NCBI GenBank assembly: GCA_034401795.1
Contig: CM067372.1
Location: 20,865,207 to 20,929,206 of the forward strand
Source of the DNA: Chaetoderma sp. LZ-2023a
Taxonomy: Eukaryota > Mollusca > Caudofoveata > Chaetodermatida > Chaetodermatidae
Direction of reading: 5' to 3'
DNA: 64,000 bases
A model generated the notes under the pieces. The model saw only the letters and a list, made by a program, of their open reading frames with translations. It made no database searches and was not told the origin of the DNA. The number at the start of each line of letters is the position of its first letter. Positions within the stretch are counted from its first letter, which is position 1. Below are positions 1 to 10,986 of the stretch, piece by piece. Position numbers and translations under genes: made by a program.

Positions 1-39
1 AGCCGAGAGGAGAGCTACCCGAGAGATGCGTGGTTATAA
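1..39 (+). CDS. Possible C-terminal coding end at window edge
   Basis: Frame 1 reads 12 codons, ending PRDAWL and a TAA stop at 37-39. The bases resemble part of the last host exon near 37294-37345: both carry AGCCGAGAGGA and later CCGAGAG. This may be the end of a related exon or simply chance. Downstream, 102-123 forms a perfect 8-bp stem (ACTTGGAA/TTCCAAGT) with a 6-nt loop, followed by a T-rich run. The rest, to about 500, is AT-rich with no gene I can support. Confidence 0.2.
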   Translation, partial: SREESYPRDAWL

Positions 40-984
40 GAGAAGAGCACATAGCGGTGCAAGAGCCTGGGAGGGAGGCATACTTTTAGTTTTCATTTTT
101 GACTTGGAATTACTTTTCCAAGTCTTTTCTTTTTTTATTGGTTTTATTTCGTGGTGCATGCTGTACTTTTATTTAATAGCATGAGTCGGCTAAACAATAG
201 CTCGCATGGGCATTCTCTTGGGAGAGAACACCCAAGCTCCAACGTACCTCAATCATTTATAATATAGTATAATATAAGAAAAGTATATATAGATATGTTA
301 TAACAGTAATATCACAATTTAATATGTAAATTACGTATGCATCCTGGATATATAAAGGGATGCATACAGTGTGGCCCGTTTTAGTGGGTCCGCACGGATA
401 GCTCTCGCTATCCACAATCCGTCCCGACGTACTAACGTGAGAAGAAAAATAATAAGAAAAATAATATTTTAATAAAGTGAAAAAGCTAGTTTATCAGGCA
501 GCCCCAACGTAGCTGGGATGGCATGATGGGAATAAGACATGTTCGCTACAGTGTGAAGTGTACTATAAATATCACTATCTATATTGCCCAGGTCGGTAGT
601 ACTGAAGCTGGAGGGAGGTGGGAGGAAGGTGCTGATGTATCCATATATGCGCTGCTGGTGGTGGTGGTGGTGGTGATGATGACGGGTGTTGTGCTGACTG
701 GAGGTGATGTAGAGGATGCTGACATCACTGTTGTCGTGAAGGTGGTGGTGGCGATGCGGGCTGCATGTTGGCTGAATGCTGCGATGATGCGCGATGCAGA
801 CGTGGTGCTGTAATTGTGGATAGCTTTCTGGTTTTTACAGCCTTCAGTAACTTGCTGGCAGTCATCCAAGTAACTGCACGGATTTCTGATGTGTGCACTA
901 TTCTTCTTTTTCCTGAATATGGATGATCTGGCGTAGTTACTTTGTGGATAGCAGGATCTGCTGGAATGCTGATGTTGCCTGTGT

Positions 985-1720
985 GTGTGTGTGTGTGTGT
1001 GTGTTGGCGTGCTGCTCTGCGGTGCGGTGGTGGTGGTGACTGCTTCCGTGAGGCTGATTTCCTCTTCTATAATTAAACTGCACGGAGATATAGATCAATC
1101 GGAAATGTCCTGTAAACCGGGTTCAGATACTTTCACAGGTGTGGAAATAACTATGGAAATGGGCTGGCCGATCATGGATGCTGATGTTGTGGTGATGTGG
1201 CGTGCTGTCAGTGGTGTCACTATGGGTGCTGCCGGTGTGGAAACTGCAGGTGTTGTAATCACCGATGCTGCAGGTGGTGCTGGTGTTGTTCGTGTGCTGC
1301 CAACGTCGTGGTGGTGGGTCCTGTGGTATTGATGTGAGCTGGCTGGGTTGCAGATGCTGCTGGTCTTCTATAATGTGGAAAGTCAGTTTGTGGCCATTTA
1401 GTACGTTTTGTTTTCGCCATCTTTCCCGTTGGAAGCACGGTAACCGGTGATCTGGTTTCGAAATGTGTAGTGAGAATATTTATATCCTCATTCTGTTCAC
1501 CACATGCTAAGGTTACTACTAACACGCGATGTTTGAATGTTAAAGCGTGTGTCACACTGCACCAAGTAGCTGAATACAGGAACTTACAGTCCGCACAAAA
1601 GGCACGTTGTGAAAGATGATCGCGATTGACATGAAGTGTCAAGTCCGAGTTCCTGGAGAAAGCATTTTTACAAGACTGTCCGTTAGGCTGTAATGCGGTA
1701 CATGGATACTTCTTCCCGAG
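985..1720 (-). CDS. Thr/Pro-rich, zinc-finger-like coding remnant
   Basis: On the minus strand, from about 1720 down, an open frame has a C2H2-like pattern: a Cys after YPCT, a second Cys in QSCKNAFSRNSDL, then LTLHVNRDH, followed by FCADCKFLYS. This resembles a zinc-finger loop (Cys, Phe, Leu, His, His), but the Cys spacing is nine residues rather than two to four. Lower down (1332-1060) another minus frame is rich in Thr, Ala and Pro. The frames do not join without a shift. It could be a host zinc-finger exon or an old retroelement Gag. No splice sites were established. 579-869 is a similar Thr/Ser-rich minus frame driven by GGTGGT repeats and is not called separately. Confidence 0.25.
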
Positions 1721-3538
1721 ATGAGCTGGTGCTGAACCGCTTAACCTATCTTAAATTTCATACCTCTTCATACTTTTCCTGGCCAAATATAATAGATAAT
1801 AATAAAGTAATAAGTAAACAGCAGAATTTGGTTTGCGACACGAAAAGTAGCCTAATGATCGATCTTCCCTTGTGTCGAGTTGTATGGGAAGATGACCAAT
1901 TTCAGTGCATGCTTTCCTCCTTTTATACTTTTTGGTGACGTCACATGAGGGCAGATGACCACACCCGAAAGTTTTAGGGTGAGTCGGTCATGCCCTATAT
2001 GGAAAGTTTTGATTTTAATTTTCCTGGAGTCCGATGATATATTCCGTTCACAGAAAGGAAGTAAATATAATCATAAAAAGGAAGGATAGTCGCTTTCATC
2101 CCCACTCGGCAGGAAATCGAGTCTCTGATCAACATTAAAATCCAGAACTACTTATTCCCATGGAAGCTCACCTTGTAATTAGCGTGAAGCGGTTTTTCAG
2201 GTTGGATGATTATAAACTCGCCTGTTCAGATTTCAAGCTGGAACACCCGATGGGGTGTGGGAGAGCGCGATGACGTCAGTGGCAATAGCCCCGACCCACC
2301 CTCTCTTGCCTCTTCCATCACACTATGGTAGATACGTGTGGGGTGGTTCTTTTGTTTATAGCCTTTGATCAATTTACCGGTGACGATCACATGGTTCTTG
2401 TTTTGAAAGCACGTGATTGATCGGAAACTTAGGCAATCTGTATGTAATGGCAGAGTGTTGATGCTGCTGATTATTCGTAGTTGATGTGAAAAATGGAAAC
2501 ATATGTGTTCAGTCTCTGTTCCTCAGAACAGCGTCCCTATATATGCATACAATCTTATACATGCATCGTCTCTTGTCTGTATTATTTGTATTCCAGCCCG
2601 TGTTGATTTGTGACTGGAATATGTAGGTAAGAGAATATTGGAAATTCTCTATTATGTTATACTGTCGAAGTTTTGATGCTGCTTCACCAGCCCACGCGCT
2701 AATGATTTGTATACACGGTAGAACAATCATGTTCTTAATCAAAATTAGAACAGTAAAGCTGACTGTAATTTATTGTCTGGTTTAAACATCTCCATATCTT
2801 GCGGATGACCAAGAAGGGTGCTGTTATCGAGCATTATCGAATTCAAAATCCTACTTGTTACGGAGGACAGACTGTGGGCATCTTGCTCTCTTAATAATAT
2901 TGAGTGTTATTATGTGTGATTGATGTGTGATAGTTTTAGCTGTTTCCGTACAACGTTTCCAGTGGGGAGTGGGGAAATCCCCGGTAGCGTGTACTGTAGA
3001 TTGCTGCGGTGTTGTTCCTTCTTTCCGTATGATCAGTTTTCTGCAAACCAGACAAGGTGTCTGCAGAAAATGTCGACTCGTGTTGAGGATGGTGGTGATC
3101 TGTTGTAGGGAAGTCAGGGTTGTTGGGTGATCCTGGCATACTGCGGATTGGGCATATCCAGGTTTCCAAGCTGGGGAATGCTGAGTCTGTTGCTATTGCG
3201 GAAAAGTCGGGTTGCGGAAAGTGATGAGCTCCCCGTATCTGTGTGGAAGGGAATGTTGCGGAAAAAGGTGTTTAACTTTTTTGTTTAAAGATGTTAGGTG
3301 ACTGTTAACAATGTTGTTGCTGAGGTTGAATGACTGTGTTATACATTTAAATTACCATGTATGTGTGTGACGTTCGCGCAATGATGAATTGACATATCCA
3401 GCCTTGTGGGCAAGTGTGTTCTGTATGTTTCTAACGTTCTGTGTCTTTGTGTGCTATTCTGACTGCTCACCAGGGGGGGGGGCTTGGTAGGGCGGTTTTG
3501 GTCAGGGATGTTCTTTGGATGGAGAGGGTCATCTCCAG
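1721..3538. other. Intergenic, no gene seen
   Basis: No reading frame here has recognisable motifs, and no tandem repeat stands out. Only short chance ORFs are present. The right part (about 2900-3538) should contain the 3' LTR if the neighbouring Ty3/gypsy element were complete, but I found no second copy of the candidate LTR seen near 9119-9430. Confidence 0.5.
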
Positions 3539-4276
3539 TTACACGACGGTTGGTACTCTGTCATAATTTAAGTATCGGGAATATTCGAGTCTGCTGAACA
3601 GGCTGCATCCCACCACCAGCGAGGTGGGGGGGGGGGGGTGTACTGCGGTGCGGGATGCTACCTCCTCTGTAACAGTGGACTCTCTTATATCTGAAGATGG
3701 ACAGTCAACAGACGATGAGGGGAGTGTGATATGAACAGGGCCGATGATGTCCGAACTTGGTGCATAGACAAGAGATGCGAGTTGGAGTGGGGGTGCTGAT
3801 GCTATAGGATGGGACGCACCTTGGAATGGGATTGGTCTCGCGATTTGCGGTAATGGAGGGGTACACCAAGTTGTGCGGTTTTGCTGTTCTTCAAAACAAG
3901 CCAAGGCCTCATCAAGCCTCTTCACTTCCATGCTATTTATTACATGTTCCACCCCACAAGAAGCATGGCCTGGGGCAGCCTCATCTTCCGCTTGTGGTAA
4001 CTCTATAATGGGGGCAATAACATGAAGTGGGTGGGAGTGGGAAGAGCTCGGCAGAACAACTTTTCCGTCCTTCCCCTTGGACAGTACAAACGAGAAAGTT
4101 TTCAGATCTGGCTTCCCAGATTTTGTAGACACGCTCTGAAGAGGGAGAGAGTGAGTATGTATCTCGTCATCATCCTCAGCGTCAGTTATATGTTCACCAG
4201 ACGCCTGGCTTGGTAGGAGAGGGGTTGAACTGGCACCGAGGTGCTCAGGACTAACGTTGGGAATACTTGCTTCCAT
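3539..4276 (-). CDS. 3' accessory ORF of the gypsy element
   Basis: A 245-residue minus-strand frame lies downstream of the integrase C-terminus. It is rich in Ser, Pro, Glu and Asp (acidic run EDDDE near residue 36), with no catalytic motif, signal peptide or membrane segment that I recognise. It follows the integrase stop at 4327 by about 50 bases, so it is either a C-terminal extension of the polyprotein or a separate 3' ORF. It is uninterrupted, unlike the enzyme domains upstream. The opposite strand carries only short shadow frames. Confidence 0.4.
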   Translation of the reverse strand: MEASIPNVSPEHLGASSTPLLPSQASGEHITDAEDDDEIHTHSLPLQSVSTKSGKPDLKTFSFVLSKGKDGKVVLPSSSHSHPLHVIAPIIELPQAEDEAAPGHASCGVEHVINSMEVKRLDEALACFEEQQNRTTWCTPPLPQIARPIPFQGASHPIASAPPLQLASLVYAPSSDIIGPVHITLPSSSVDCPSSDIRESTVTEEVASRTAVHPPPPTSLVVGCSLFSRLEYSRYLNYDRVPTVV

Positions 4277-4326
4277 AGAGACATCTGTCTGGGTACTGGT
4301 GGCATGTGGTATGCATCCATTCCGAG

Positions 4327-5296
4327 CTACGGCACTGGGTCGTCACTGACACACGGTTTAAGTCGATTGAAGTGGATGACTGCAGTCAGGCCATCCGAGG
4401 TGTGGATGCGGTAGGTCACGTCCGACTTCTTACCTACTACTACATAGGGGGCCTTTCCACCGGTAACTCAGTTTACTTGGCGTGTTTGCAGAACGTCATG
4501 AATCATGAACCCAAACCATTTTGTCCCACTTCATATGGATCTCCATGCACTCGCCGGTCATGCCACGTTTTCTGACGCCAGTGTGCAGTGGATAAAGTTG
4601 CTCTCACTAGCTCATGGGTCTGTTTTATCCGCTGCCGCATGAGCTCTACATAGAGAGATGATGAATTTTTCTCTCCTGGGATCCTGGGCATGGCCAGATC
4701 CAGGGGTAAGGCTAATTCATGGCCTAACATTAACCAAGCAGGGGTATAATCTGTGCTGGAATGTACTGAAGTGTGGTAAGCCATGAGTACATATCGGATT
4801 CGTAGATCCCAATCGCTACAATCAAGGCATGTTTCCTTAGTCAACATTTCTGCGAGAGTTATGTTGAATTTCTCCACCATCTCATCACTCCTTGGATGAC
4901 ACGGAGTGGTGCGTGTTTTGACTATATGAAACAATTTGCAGAGCTCGGAGATCAGCCGGCTCTCAAAATTAATTCCTTGGTCAGAGTGCAGTTCATAGGG
5001 CATTCCAAACGGGCAGAACACATTGCTTGTCAAGCCCTCTGCTACTGTGGATGCCTCTTGGTCCGGCAAAGCAAATGCTTTCACCCACTTCGTAAAATAA
5101 TCTTGCAATATCAGGATGTACTTGTTTTCTTCATTCGTCGTATTCAAGTGTCAGAGCACATTGATAGCCACTCGCTCCCATGGTGCACCAACAATTTTTA
5201 CTTGTAGAGTTGTGGAATGGTGCTGACCAACAGTGCGCCTTTGAGATGGAACACATTTGGTGACCCATGCATTCACACTATCGCGTATCCAGATCT
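4327..5296 (-). pseudogene. Ty3/gypsy integrase, broken
   Basis: The integrase joins element cDNA to the host chromosome. An N-terminal piece (5296-5150) includes WIRDSVNAWV and GAPWERVA, typical of the linker before the catalytic core. The core (5147-4503) shows the D-D-E triad in context: LQDYFTKW, HSDQGINFES and the Glu in the SDEMVEKFN block. The C-terminal region reads VWVHDS, KLSYRWKGP and then, in another frame, SDVTYRI and HFNRLKP. Damage: an in-frame TGA just upstream of 5147, a TGA in the VWVHDS block and a frameshift at GPY. The zinc-binding HHCC region further upstream is largely lost. Confidence 0.85.
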
Positions 5297-5327
5297 AGTG
5301 GAATCTTTGTTTTATTCACATGGTGGC

Positions 5328-6000
5328 TCACTCGACAGATATGTGATCAGCGCTATCGTGTAGTTGTTGTAAAATAGTCTCACGATAACGCTCCAGGATC
5401 ATTATCCGCTTATTAATGCAGAGAATGTTGTTTTGTATGTGACATTCTCCAAGCTGCTGATAGTAGTTTTTTGCCATTGTGGAAAGTGGTGTAACAGATT
5501 CCTTAGGAGGTTGTACGTACCCCCTCCTGACCATATGAAAATGCATAAATACTTTGTCCAGGTTGGACAAAGTCTGCTTAAATGAGGAGCCAAAGACGAT
5601 TACGTCGTCGATATACCACAGACAGCTTTCCCATTGCAGGGTAGTTAATACCTGCTCAATGAGATGCTCGAACGTTCCAGGAGTGTTGCACAAGCCATAG
5701 GGCATCTTGCGGAACTGGAAAAGACCATCTCTACATACAAACGCTGTCTTTTCCCTGTCAGCCTCATCAATGGCTACCTGCCAGTATCAATCAAGGGTAC
5801 AAAACCACTTGGCTCCGGACAAGGAATCTAAGGCCTGACCTATCCATGGTAACAGATAAGCATCATTGATGCTAAGATAATTAAGGCGGCGGTAGTCTAT
5901 ACAAAACCACAAAGATCCATCCTTTTAGCCTGCTAGTACAATGGGACTGGCCTAGGGGGATGCTGATGGCTCTATGATACCTGTCCGCATCATGTCATTT
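5328..6000 (-). pseudogene. Ty3/gypsy reverse transcriptase, broken and internally deleted
   Basis: The minus strand reads the gypsy RT fingers and palm in order: GIIEPS, FCIDYRRLN, GAKWF with TLD, EKTAF, FQFRKMPYGLCNTPGTF, and the YIDD catalytic box followed by VIVFG (about 5610). Stops interrupt the region 5700-6000. After the FMHFH block the frame jumps directly to a sequence resembling the RNase H/integrase boundary (RETILQQLHDSADH), so the thumb and RNase H domains appear deleted. The family assignment is secure because both the PYGLCNTP box and the YIDDVIVFG context are gypsy-like. Confidence 0.85.
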
Positions 6001-6599
6001 ACCTGTTGGTGTGCCTCCGCCTCCTTGTGAATGGGAAGACATCTAATGGGTTGTCGAACGGGTCAGTTATTTCCAGTGTCGATGGAGTGTTGCACAAGAT
6101 GAGTTTCTCCAAGGTCCATGTCTCCGGCTGAGAAACTATCATGGTTTTATATAGTAATTTCTGTATGTCTTTCTTGCGGGATTGCATCAATTCAACTGTG
6201 GCATGCAAATATATGTCATGTAGATGTTCTGGCAAATCATCAGAAGTTGTTGCTGGTGTCTCCAGTGATATCACATCCATGGTGTCTCCAGTGATATCAC
6301 ATCCACCAGATGGTCACAACGAACTCCCAGTTCAGGAGTTATTGGGTCCGTTGTGCCATTGAATACTCTAATGGTATGTGATCCTTGTTGGTGGTGTCCA
6401 CGATCATTCAGGGACTGGAACATTGTGAGGTGATTATATACTAAGGGTCGGGTTCCAGCATGGCTATGTGGGTGTTGTTTCCTAACTGTGGTGTGGTTGC
6501 CCATAAGATTTTTTCCTGTCCCAGCTCAACTGTGGCTGTTGATGCTAAAATAACTGCACATGTGTCGTACAGCGATGACTCCTGTCCAAGAGGTATATG
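6001..6599 (-). pseudogene. Protease-RT linker of the gypsy element
   Basis: Minus-strand frames here (LPEHLHDIYLHATVELM and others) are consistent with the segment between protease and RT, but no catalytic motif is visible. A 26-bp direct duplication (6255-6280 and 6281-6306, starting GGTGTCTCCAG) is not a multiple of three. It therefore shifts the frame and is a clear secondary lesion. Confidence 0.5.
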
Positions 6600-7142
6600 T
6601 CAGCTGTGTATGTCTAGTTGTATGACGGCTTCACTGGCACTGAGGAAATCAGAGCCATGCAGGGCATCATTTTGAATAGAGGCGATCACAACTCGCTGGA
6701 TGAATTGCATCTCCTTTATCTGTATTACAAGGTTTACTATACCAGCCACAGGGACATCGGCTCCTGTAGCTGTTTGCAAAAATATGTTTGTAGGTTTAAG
6801 GGGTGGCTTCTTATGAGGTGGGATGCTCTCATGCAAACGCTTGTTAAAAGCGGTGATGGAAGCTCCAGTGTCAACAGTGGCACTGGTGGAAACACCACTA
6901 AACAGACAGGCATATTTATATATCACCTTACGGTGGGCCTGAGGAAGAGTTTCCAATGATACCGTCTGCGGAAGTGTTTTTGGTGTGGTATTATCCTGTA
7001 TATAGTCGGCCTGTTTCCGGATGGCTTCCATGAGTGTGGTTGGTGGCGGAGTGTGGAAAGGGCCAACCCGTCGTCGCTGCTGCTGCACTTGCTTAGGCGA
7101 TGACGGAGCTGGGAGCAGCAGTGGTGGTGGTGTTGATGCCAT
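6600..7142 (-). CDS. Retropepsin-like aspartic protease (gypsy)
   Basis: A 180-residue open frame carries the retropepsin signature. ATVDTGASITAF (about residues 91-102) holds the catalytic D-T-G-A, and ALHGSDFL near residue 160 matches the conserved I/L-hydrophobic-G-x-D-F-L block near the end of these proteases. The enzyme would act as a homodimer to cut the Gag-Pol polyprotein. The frame lies between the Gag remnant and the RT, as expected, and no stop interrupts the domain itself. The start is arbitrary because the protein would be part of a polyprotein. Confidence 0.75.
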   Translation of the reverse strand: MASTPPPLLLPAPSSPKQVQQQRRRVGPFHTPPPTTLMEAIRKQADYIQDNTTPKTLPQTVSLETLPQAHRKVIYKYACLFSGVSTSATVDTGASITAFNKRLHESIPPHKKPPLKPTNIFLQTATGADVPVAGIVNLVIQIKEMQFIQRVVIASIQNDALHGSDFLSASEAVIQLDIHS

Positions 7143-7154
7143 TTCAGTGTATTT

Positions 7155-8860
7155 TTAGTTGGTGTAAACAGCCATGCGGATAGGACTGTCACGATCACGG
7201 ATGAGGGCTACCTGTGTGAGCCACTTTTGACAATGCATCATGGGAGGTTTAGTTGATGCACAGAAGAAACATTGCCAGCGTGGGATTTTCACGTTCTTTG
7301 TGCGGCATTCCTTCCTGTGGGTCCATGATGCTGAATGTGTACTTCCATCCAAATCACTGCTGCTGCTGGATGTAGTAGATGATGCTGTAAGGACTTGTGA
7401 ATTGCAAACCACCAAGGGACACCGGGTGTTAAGTGCTTTGGCGGTGGGTCATGGTGTTTGTATAAAAGTTGTTTCAGTGGAGGTGCTACAACCTACCACT
7501 GCTGTTTTACATAGAGAAGAAGGTTTGTTAGATGTGGAAATTGTGAGTGCTGCGAATGTGGTGTGCATCATTGGCACCGACATATAAGAAGCCGGGTGCG
7601 TTTGCATGCATGATGTGGTAGGAGAATGAATAGTAGTGCTGGCCACCTGACGTTGTCATTCAGAGGCCGCAGTTGAGCCGAGTTGTGAGAATGGACACCG
7701 AGGTGACTCTGTAATCGGTGCCCTTGTTAGTTTGATGGTGTCTCAGGCTGCGTGGTTCGTCAGTCAGCGGTCGGAGTTTTTTATGGAGGGCGATTAGGAC
7801 ATCGCTCCTTCCAGTGGCCCAGCTGACCACATCCAAAACATGTTCGGTGGCGGTGCAGAAATTATTGTGGTTGCTGGCCATGTTGCGGATTGCATGGCTA
7901 CTGTTGTGCTGAGGGTGGTGAATAGGTTGGTGAGTGCTGAGATTTGTTTAGTGATCTCTTCTAACCTATCATGCATGTTTTGCCTATTGCTGTTGTTGTG
8001 CTGGTTCCCGCCTCCTGGGGCATTGTTGTGGCCCCCGCGATGGGATTGGCCACGCCCCCTTTCTCTAGATGCATGATTCTGACCGGTGGGTTGATCTGGT
8101 TGTGTTTGTAGGTCTGATGCTGATGTTTCTGCTGATGCAGTGCTGTTGTCGGTAGTGGTTCGTGCGACTTATTATTTCGAATTGGACTTTGTAATTGGCC
8201 CAATAATTCTCCCGCTAAATTCGGGGGGAGAATGATCCGCCCATGTCCATGCAGCGAAGTGATTGGCGCGAATACAGGTGGTGGTGCTTGGGAGACTGAT
8301 GAAAATGCGGATGCGGGTCTGCGTGTTGTTGGTGGTGGTGGTGTTGGTGGTGTTTCCCGTCGATGTCCCTGATGATGATGTTGATGGCGTGTCCATGAAG
8401 GCGAGTCCCATCATTGGTGCTGGGCATGATATATAAGTTCCACTGAATACCGCCCTGATGTGGGTCCATAGACAGGTGTTCATCTATAGACTGGTGGAGG
8501 CGTGTTATGTAGACAACGTGGACGTTCTGGTGGTAGTTGTGATGGATGTTCCTCGTACGGTGGCGGTGCATGTGACTAACGGGGATGATGTGCATGATGT
8601 GTTCGTCTCCTGGTGTATTGCTGAAAAGGTGTTGCCTCATCTTCCGGCTCATAGCGTGGCACCGGTGGATAATATGGTGACGACGCATGAAGCGGCGGAG
8701 ATGCGGGATAAGGTACATGAGCATCTGGCCACTGGTCGCCCGTTGATGAAGTTGGCAAACAAAATGGTCGTGAAGGATATGTTTGCCCCCGTAGGTGTCT
8801 GTGTCGTGGTCGTCCACCATCCGGTGTAGATGATGAGTGCCTATCACAGATATCCGACAT
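7155..8860 (-). pseudogene. Gag region of the gypsy element, decayed
   Basis: Several overlapping minus-strand frames cover this stretch, none longer than about 100 credible residues. Two look Gag-like: a helical stretch RLEEITKQISALTNLFTTL (7976-7900) and a Cys-bearing segment WQCFFCASTKPPMMHC (about 7270), which may be a decayed zinc knuckle. The long His-rich frame at 8215-8847 comes from repeated TGATG/GGTGGT bases and is probably a shadow. The position, between the primer-binding site and the protease, supports Gag. Confidence 0.45.
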
Positions 8861-9097
8861 GGTTATAAACTGAGTTCACACCTGCGAGACATCGCGGAAT
8901 GTCCCCTCGCTGATCGGTGAAAATGTAAAGGCGGTGCTGGTCATCCCGCACCAGGGAAATTAGTTACATTGTCGGTGAGCATGTGAGCAGTTCTTCCATC
9001 ATATGATGCTACTTCCATGTCGAGGGAGAGCTGACTGTCTGATGAAGGAGACTGAAACTCGCGTGTGTTGAGTTGGCGTGGGTTCGCTTCTCATTCA

Positions 9098-9116
9098 GGC
9101 CCCACATTGGGCGCCA
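9098..9116 (-). other. Candidate retroviral-type primer-binding site
   Basis: On the minus strand the sequence is TGGCGCCCAATGTGGGGCC, which matches the TGGCGCCC start of PBS sequences complementary to tRNA 3' ends. It lies two bases inside a CA (9119-9120 on the reverse strand) that would close a 5' LTR extending towards about 9430. A copy of that LTR was not found at the other end, so the LTR limits are inferred. Confidence 0.55.
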
Positions 9117-9621
9117 CTTGCAGCTCGTGGGGATACGCACTGGTCCACCATGTCGCGCCACTCCATTGCACCACATATACATGATGTGCAGGAGGGATGG
9201 TTAGCTGCAGTTCTCGGGGTTGCGGATCCTGTATCATGTCTCTCCGGAAAGTACAAAGACTGGCCTCTAGAACCGGTGGAACGTTCACGTTCCCATGGGG
9301 CTGTGCGACTATTGCCGCTGAGATTAAACCACATGGTCTTGTCCCAACCGTTAGTGTCACTGGTATGACTGTCCATCCTAATTTAGGAACACGGACGTGA
9401 TGAGAATAGTTAAACAGGCACAAAATAATTTATACTATGCAAACAATATTACTCATTTGACAGTAATGAGCAAATAATACAGAACATAGAGCCAACCAGT
9501 GATCTTTCTACATGGTTTCGCTGAAGGTACCACACAGATCCGTAAATCCACAGAGGTATCCCTGCAAGGAAGCATCGTGTCGAGGTCACTTGGTAGTTTC
9601 ATATAAACTAATTACACCCCT

Positions 9622-9651
9622 AACGCACGCACGCACGCGCACACGCACGCT

Positions 9652-9703
<52 letters not shown>

Positions 9704-9716
9704 CACACACACGCAC
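9622..9716. repeat. (ACGC)n microsatellite
   Basis: About 95 bases of ACGC tetranucleotide with a few CACA and TCGC interruptions. It lies next to the orphan ORF1 fragment at 9748-9928. Apparent Ala/Cys/Arg/Thr-repeat ORFs through it are artefacts of the repeat. Confidence 0.95.
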
Positions 9717-9747
9717 AAAAGATGTTGGTGTTGCGAGAGGAAAGTAA

Positions 9748-9928
9748 AGAGGGATCTGACTAGGATCCACCTGAGCAGACACTGATGGTGACCATTCTGG
9801 CAGTGGAATCAGGAGCGGATCTACCACAGGAGACTGCAGGGTGAACACTGGTGAGCACTGGTTATTCACCCGCTTAACTACTGGGGGACTCTCAGTGGGT
9901 GACCTATTCCGTTTCCGATTTGATTGAG
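9748..9928 (-). pseudogene. Orphan fragment of the SGNH-type ORF1
   Basis: This segment is nearly identical to 16752-16927, part of the proline-rich middle of the 514-residue ORF1 at 16041-17585. It shares the words SNRKRNRSPTESPPVV, NNQCSP and PLPEWSPSVSAQVD. It starts and stops abruptly at both ends, so it is an inserted or rearranged piece. It proves that the ORF1-bearing element is multicopy. Confidence 0.85.
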
Positions 9929-9942
9929 AGGAAAGTGCCTTG

Positions 9943-10104
9943 CGCGGGCCTCTGTCACAGGAAAATGCCCTCAATGCCAAAGCAGAGGAAATGAACTGGC
10001 AAAAAGGGCCACTCCTTTGTTCAAACAGAAAATGCTAAGTGCTGAAAATCCTCGTGCGGGCCTCGATCACACGAAAATGCCTTCAACACCGAAGCAGAGA
10101 AAAA
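9943..10104. repeat. Two direct repeats of ~51 bp
   Basis: Units at 9943-9994 and 10054-10104 share CGGGCCTC, TCACA, GAAAATGCC and AAGCAGAG, about 111 bases apart. No function is apparent. Confidence 0.6.
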
Positions 10105-10632
10105 CGAGCTGGTAACAAGTGCTGAAAATACTAGTGAAGCCATACTTAATGGGACGCACACTGGTTTACGTGAAGACGGGACGAATGATCTCCGAAAAAT
10201 TCACAGGTCACCGTCCAAAGTTACTGCATTGGTAGTTGCCGCTTTATTTATGCTGGCTTTTTGCTACATTCTAACCTACCATTCAGTTATTAGAAATGAA
10301 TACAAAGCTTTGGCCGCCAGTGGCAGGGATTCCTACCCAACTTTAGATACATTTATCTAACAGGTGAAGATGCTCAGCTCCCTGTAGGTCGCCCTGCATA
10401 GTATCTACCTCCGAAAGACAGCATGCATACATGTTACGGAACAATGGATCCCGAATCAAATAATAATCTGGTCACTCACTACTGTCCCGCAACCATATAT
10501 AACATCACCAGGATAAGTTTACAGCCCACAGAAGCAATTTTTAGAAAGCACATTGTCATTTATGGTGGGGATAAAGAGACGGATATCCACCGCTAGTGGC
10601 CTTCCCGTAAGGGCGTGGTGGGTTCCAAGACC

Positions 10633-10741
10633 TCACCCAGACACTACAACGAATTGGATTGAGATCCGCATCTCATCCGCCACCGCCCCACACCCAGATA
10701 CTACAACGAATTGGATGGAGATCCGCATCTTATCCGCCACC
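10633..10741. repeat. Tandem 57-bp direct repeat
   Basis: Two copies begin CACCCAGA and include ACAACGAATTGGAT and GAGATCCGCATCT, at 10633-10684 and 10690-10741. No gene is visible in 10116-10890. Confidence 0.8.
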
Positions 10742-10896
10742 ACGTGCTACGGAATTAACATTTACCTGTCATTAGGGTTAAGTTCAAGAATGCCCAGAGA
10801 TGTACTGCAGGCCGGTATCACATAATATTATTTCTTTTCGCAGTGCTTCCTACATTGGTGGGGGTATCTAACTAACTAGTATCCAACTATAGTAGT

Positions 10897-10986
10897 GCGT
10901 CTTTATTTTTAGATTGGAACCATAGATTTAGGATATATATACATGTTTTTCCTAAATCTATGGTTCAAATCTAAAAATAGAGACGC
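10897..10986. repeat. Long hairpin (foldback)
   Basis: Arms of about 36 bases, 10897-10932 and 10951-10986, are near-perfect reverse complements (GCGTCT...CCATAGATTTAGG against CCTAAATCTATGG...AGACGC) with an 18-base loop. It may be a small MITE or the remains of one. Confidence 0.8.

Larger units (their letters stand above)
3539..9430 (-). mobile_element. Degenerate Ty3/gypsy LTR retrotransposon
   Basis: Read on the minus strand, the order is Gag remnant (about 8860-7155), aspartic protease (7142-6600), RT (6000-5500), integrase (5296-4327) and a 3' acidic/Ser-Pro-rich ORF (4276-3539). This is the Ty3/gypsy order (protease-RT-integrase). A primer-binding-site-like TGGCGCCC sits at 9098-9116, two bases inside a CA that would end the 5' LTR. 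The RNase H region and RT thumb appear deleted. Stops and frameshifts occur in every domain. No matching 3' LTR was found, so the element is incomplete or the LTRs have diverged. Confidence 0.8.

Noticed and set aside
8215-8847. 210-codon His-rich minus-strand ORF
   Set aside because: Composition follows repeated TGATG and GGTGGT bases; no Gag or other motif, and other frames compete.
9078-9423. Overlapping ~100-codon ORFs near 9.1-9.4 kb
   Set aside because: They overlap in both strands within the candidate LTR and show no motif.
9627-9980. 122-codon ORF including the ACGC repeat
   Set aside because: The Arg/Ala/Cys-Val part is a microsatellite translation; only 9748-9928 is meaningful, as an ORF1 fragment.
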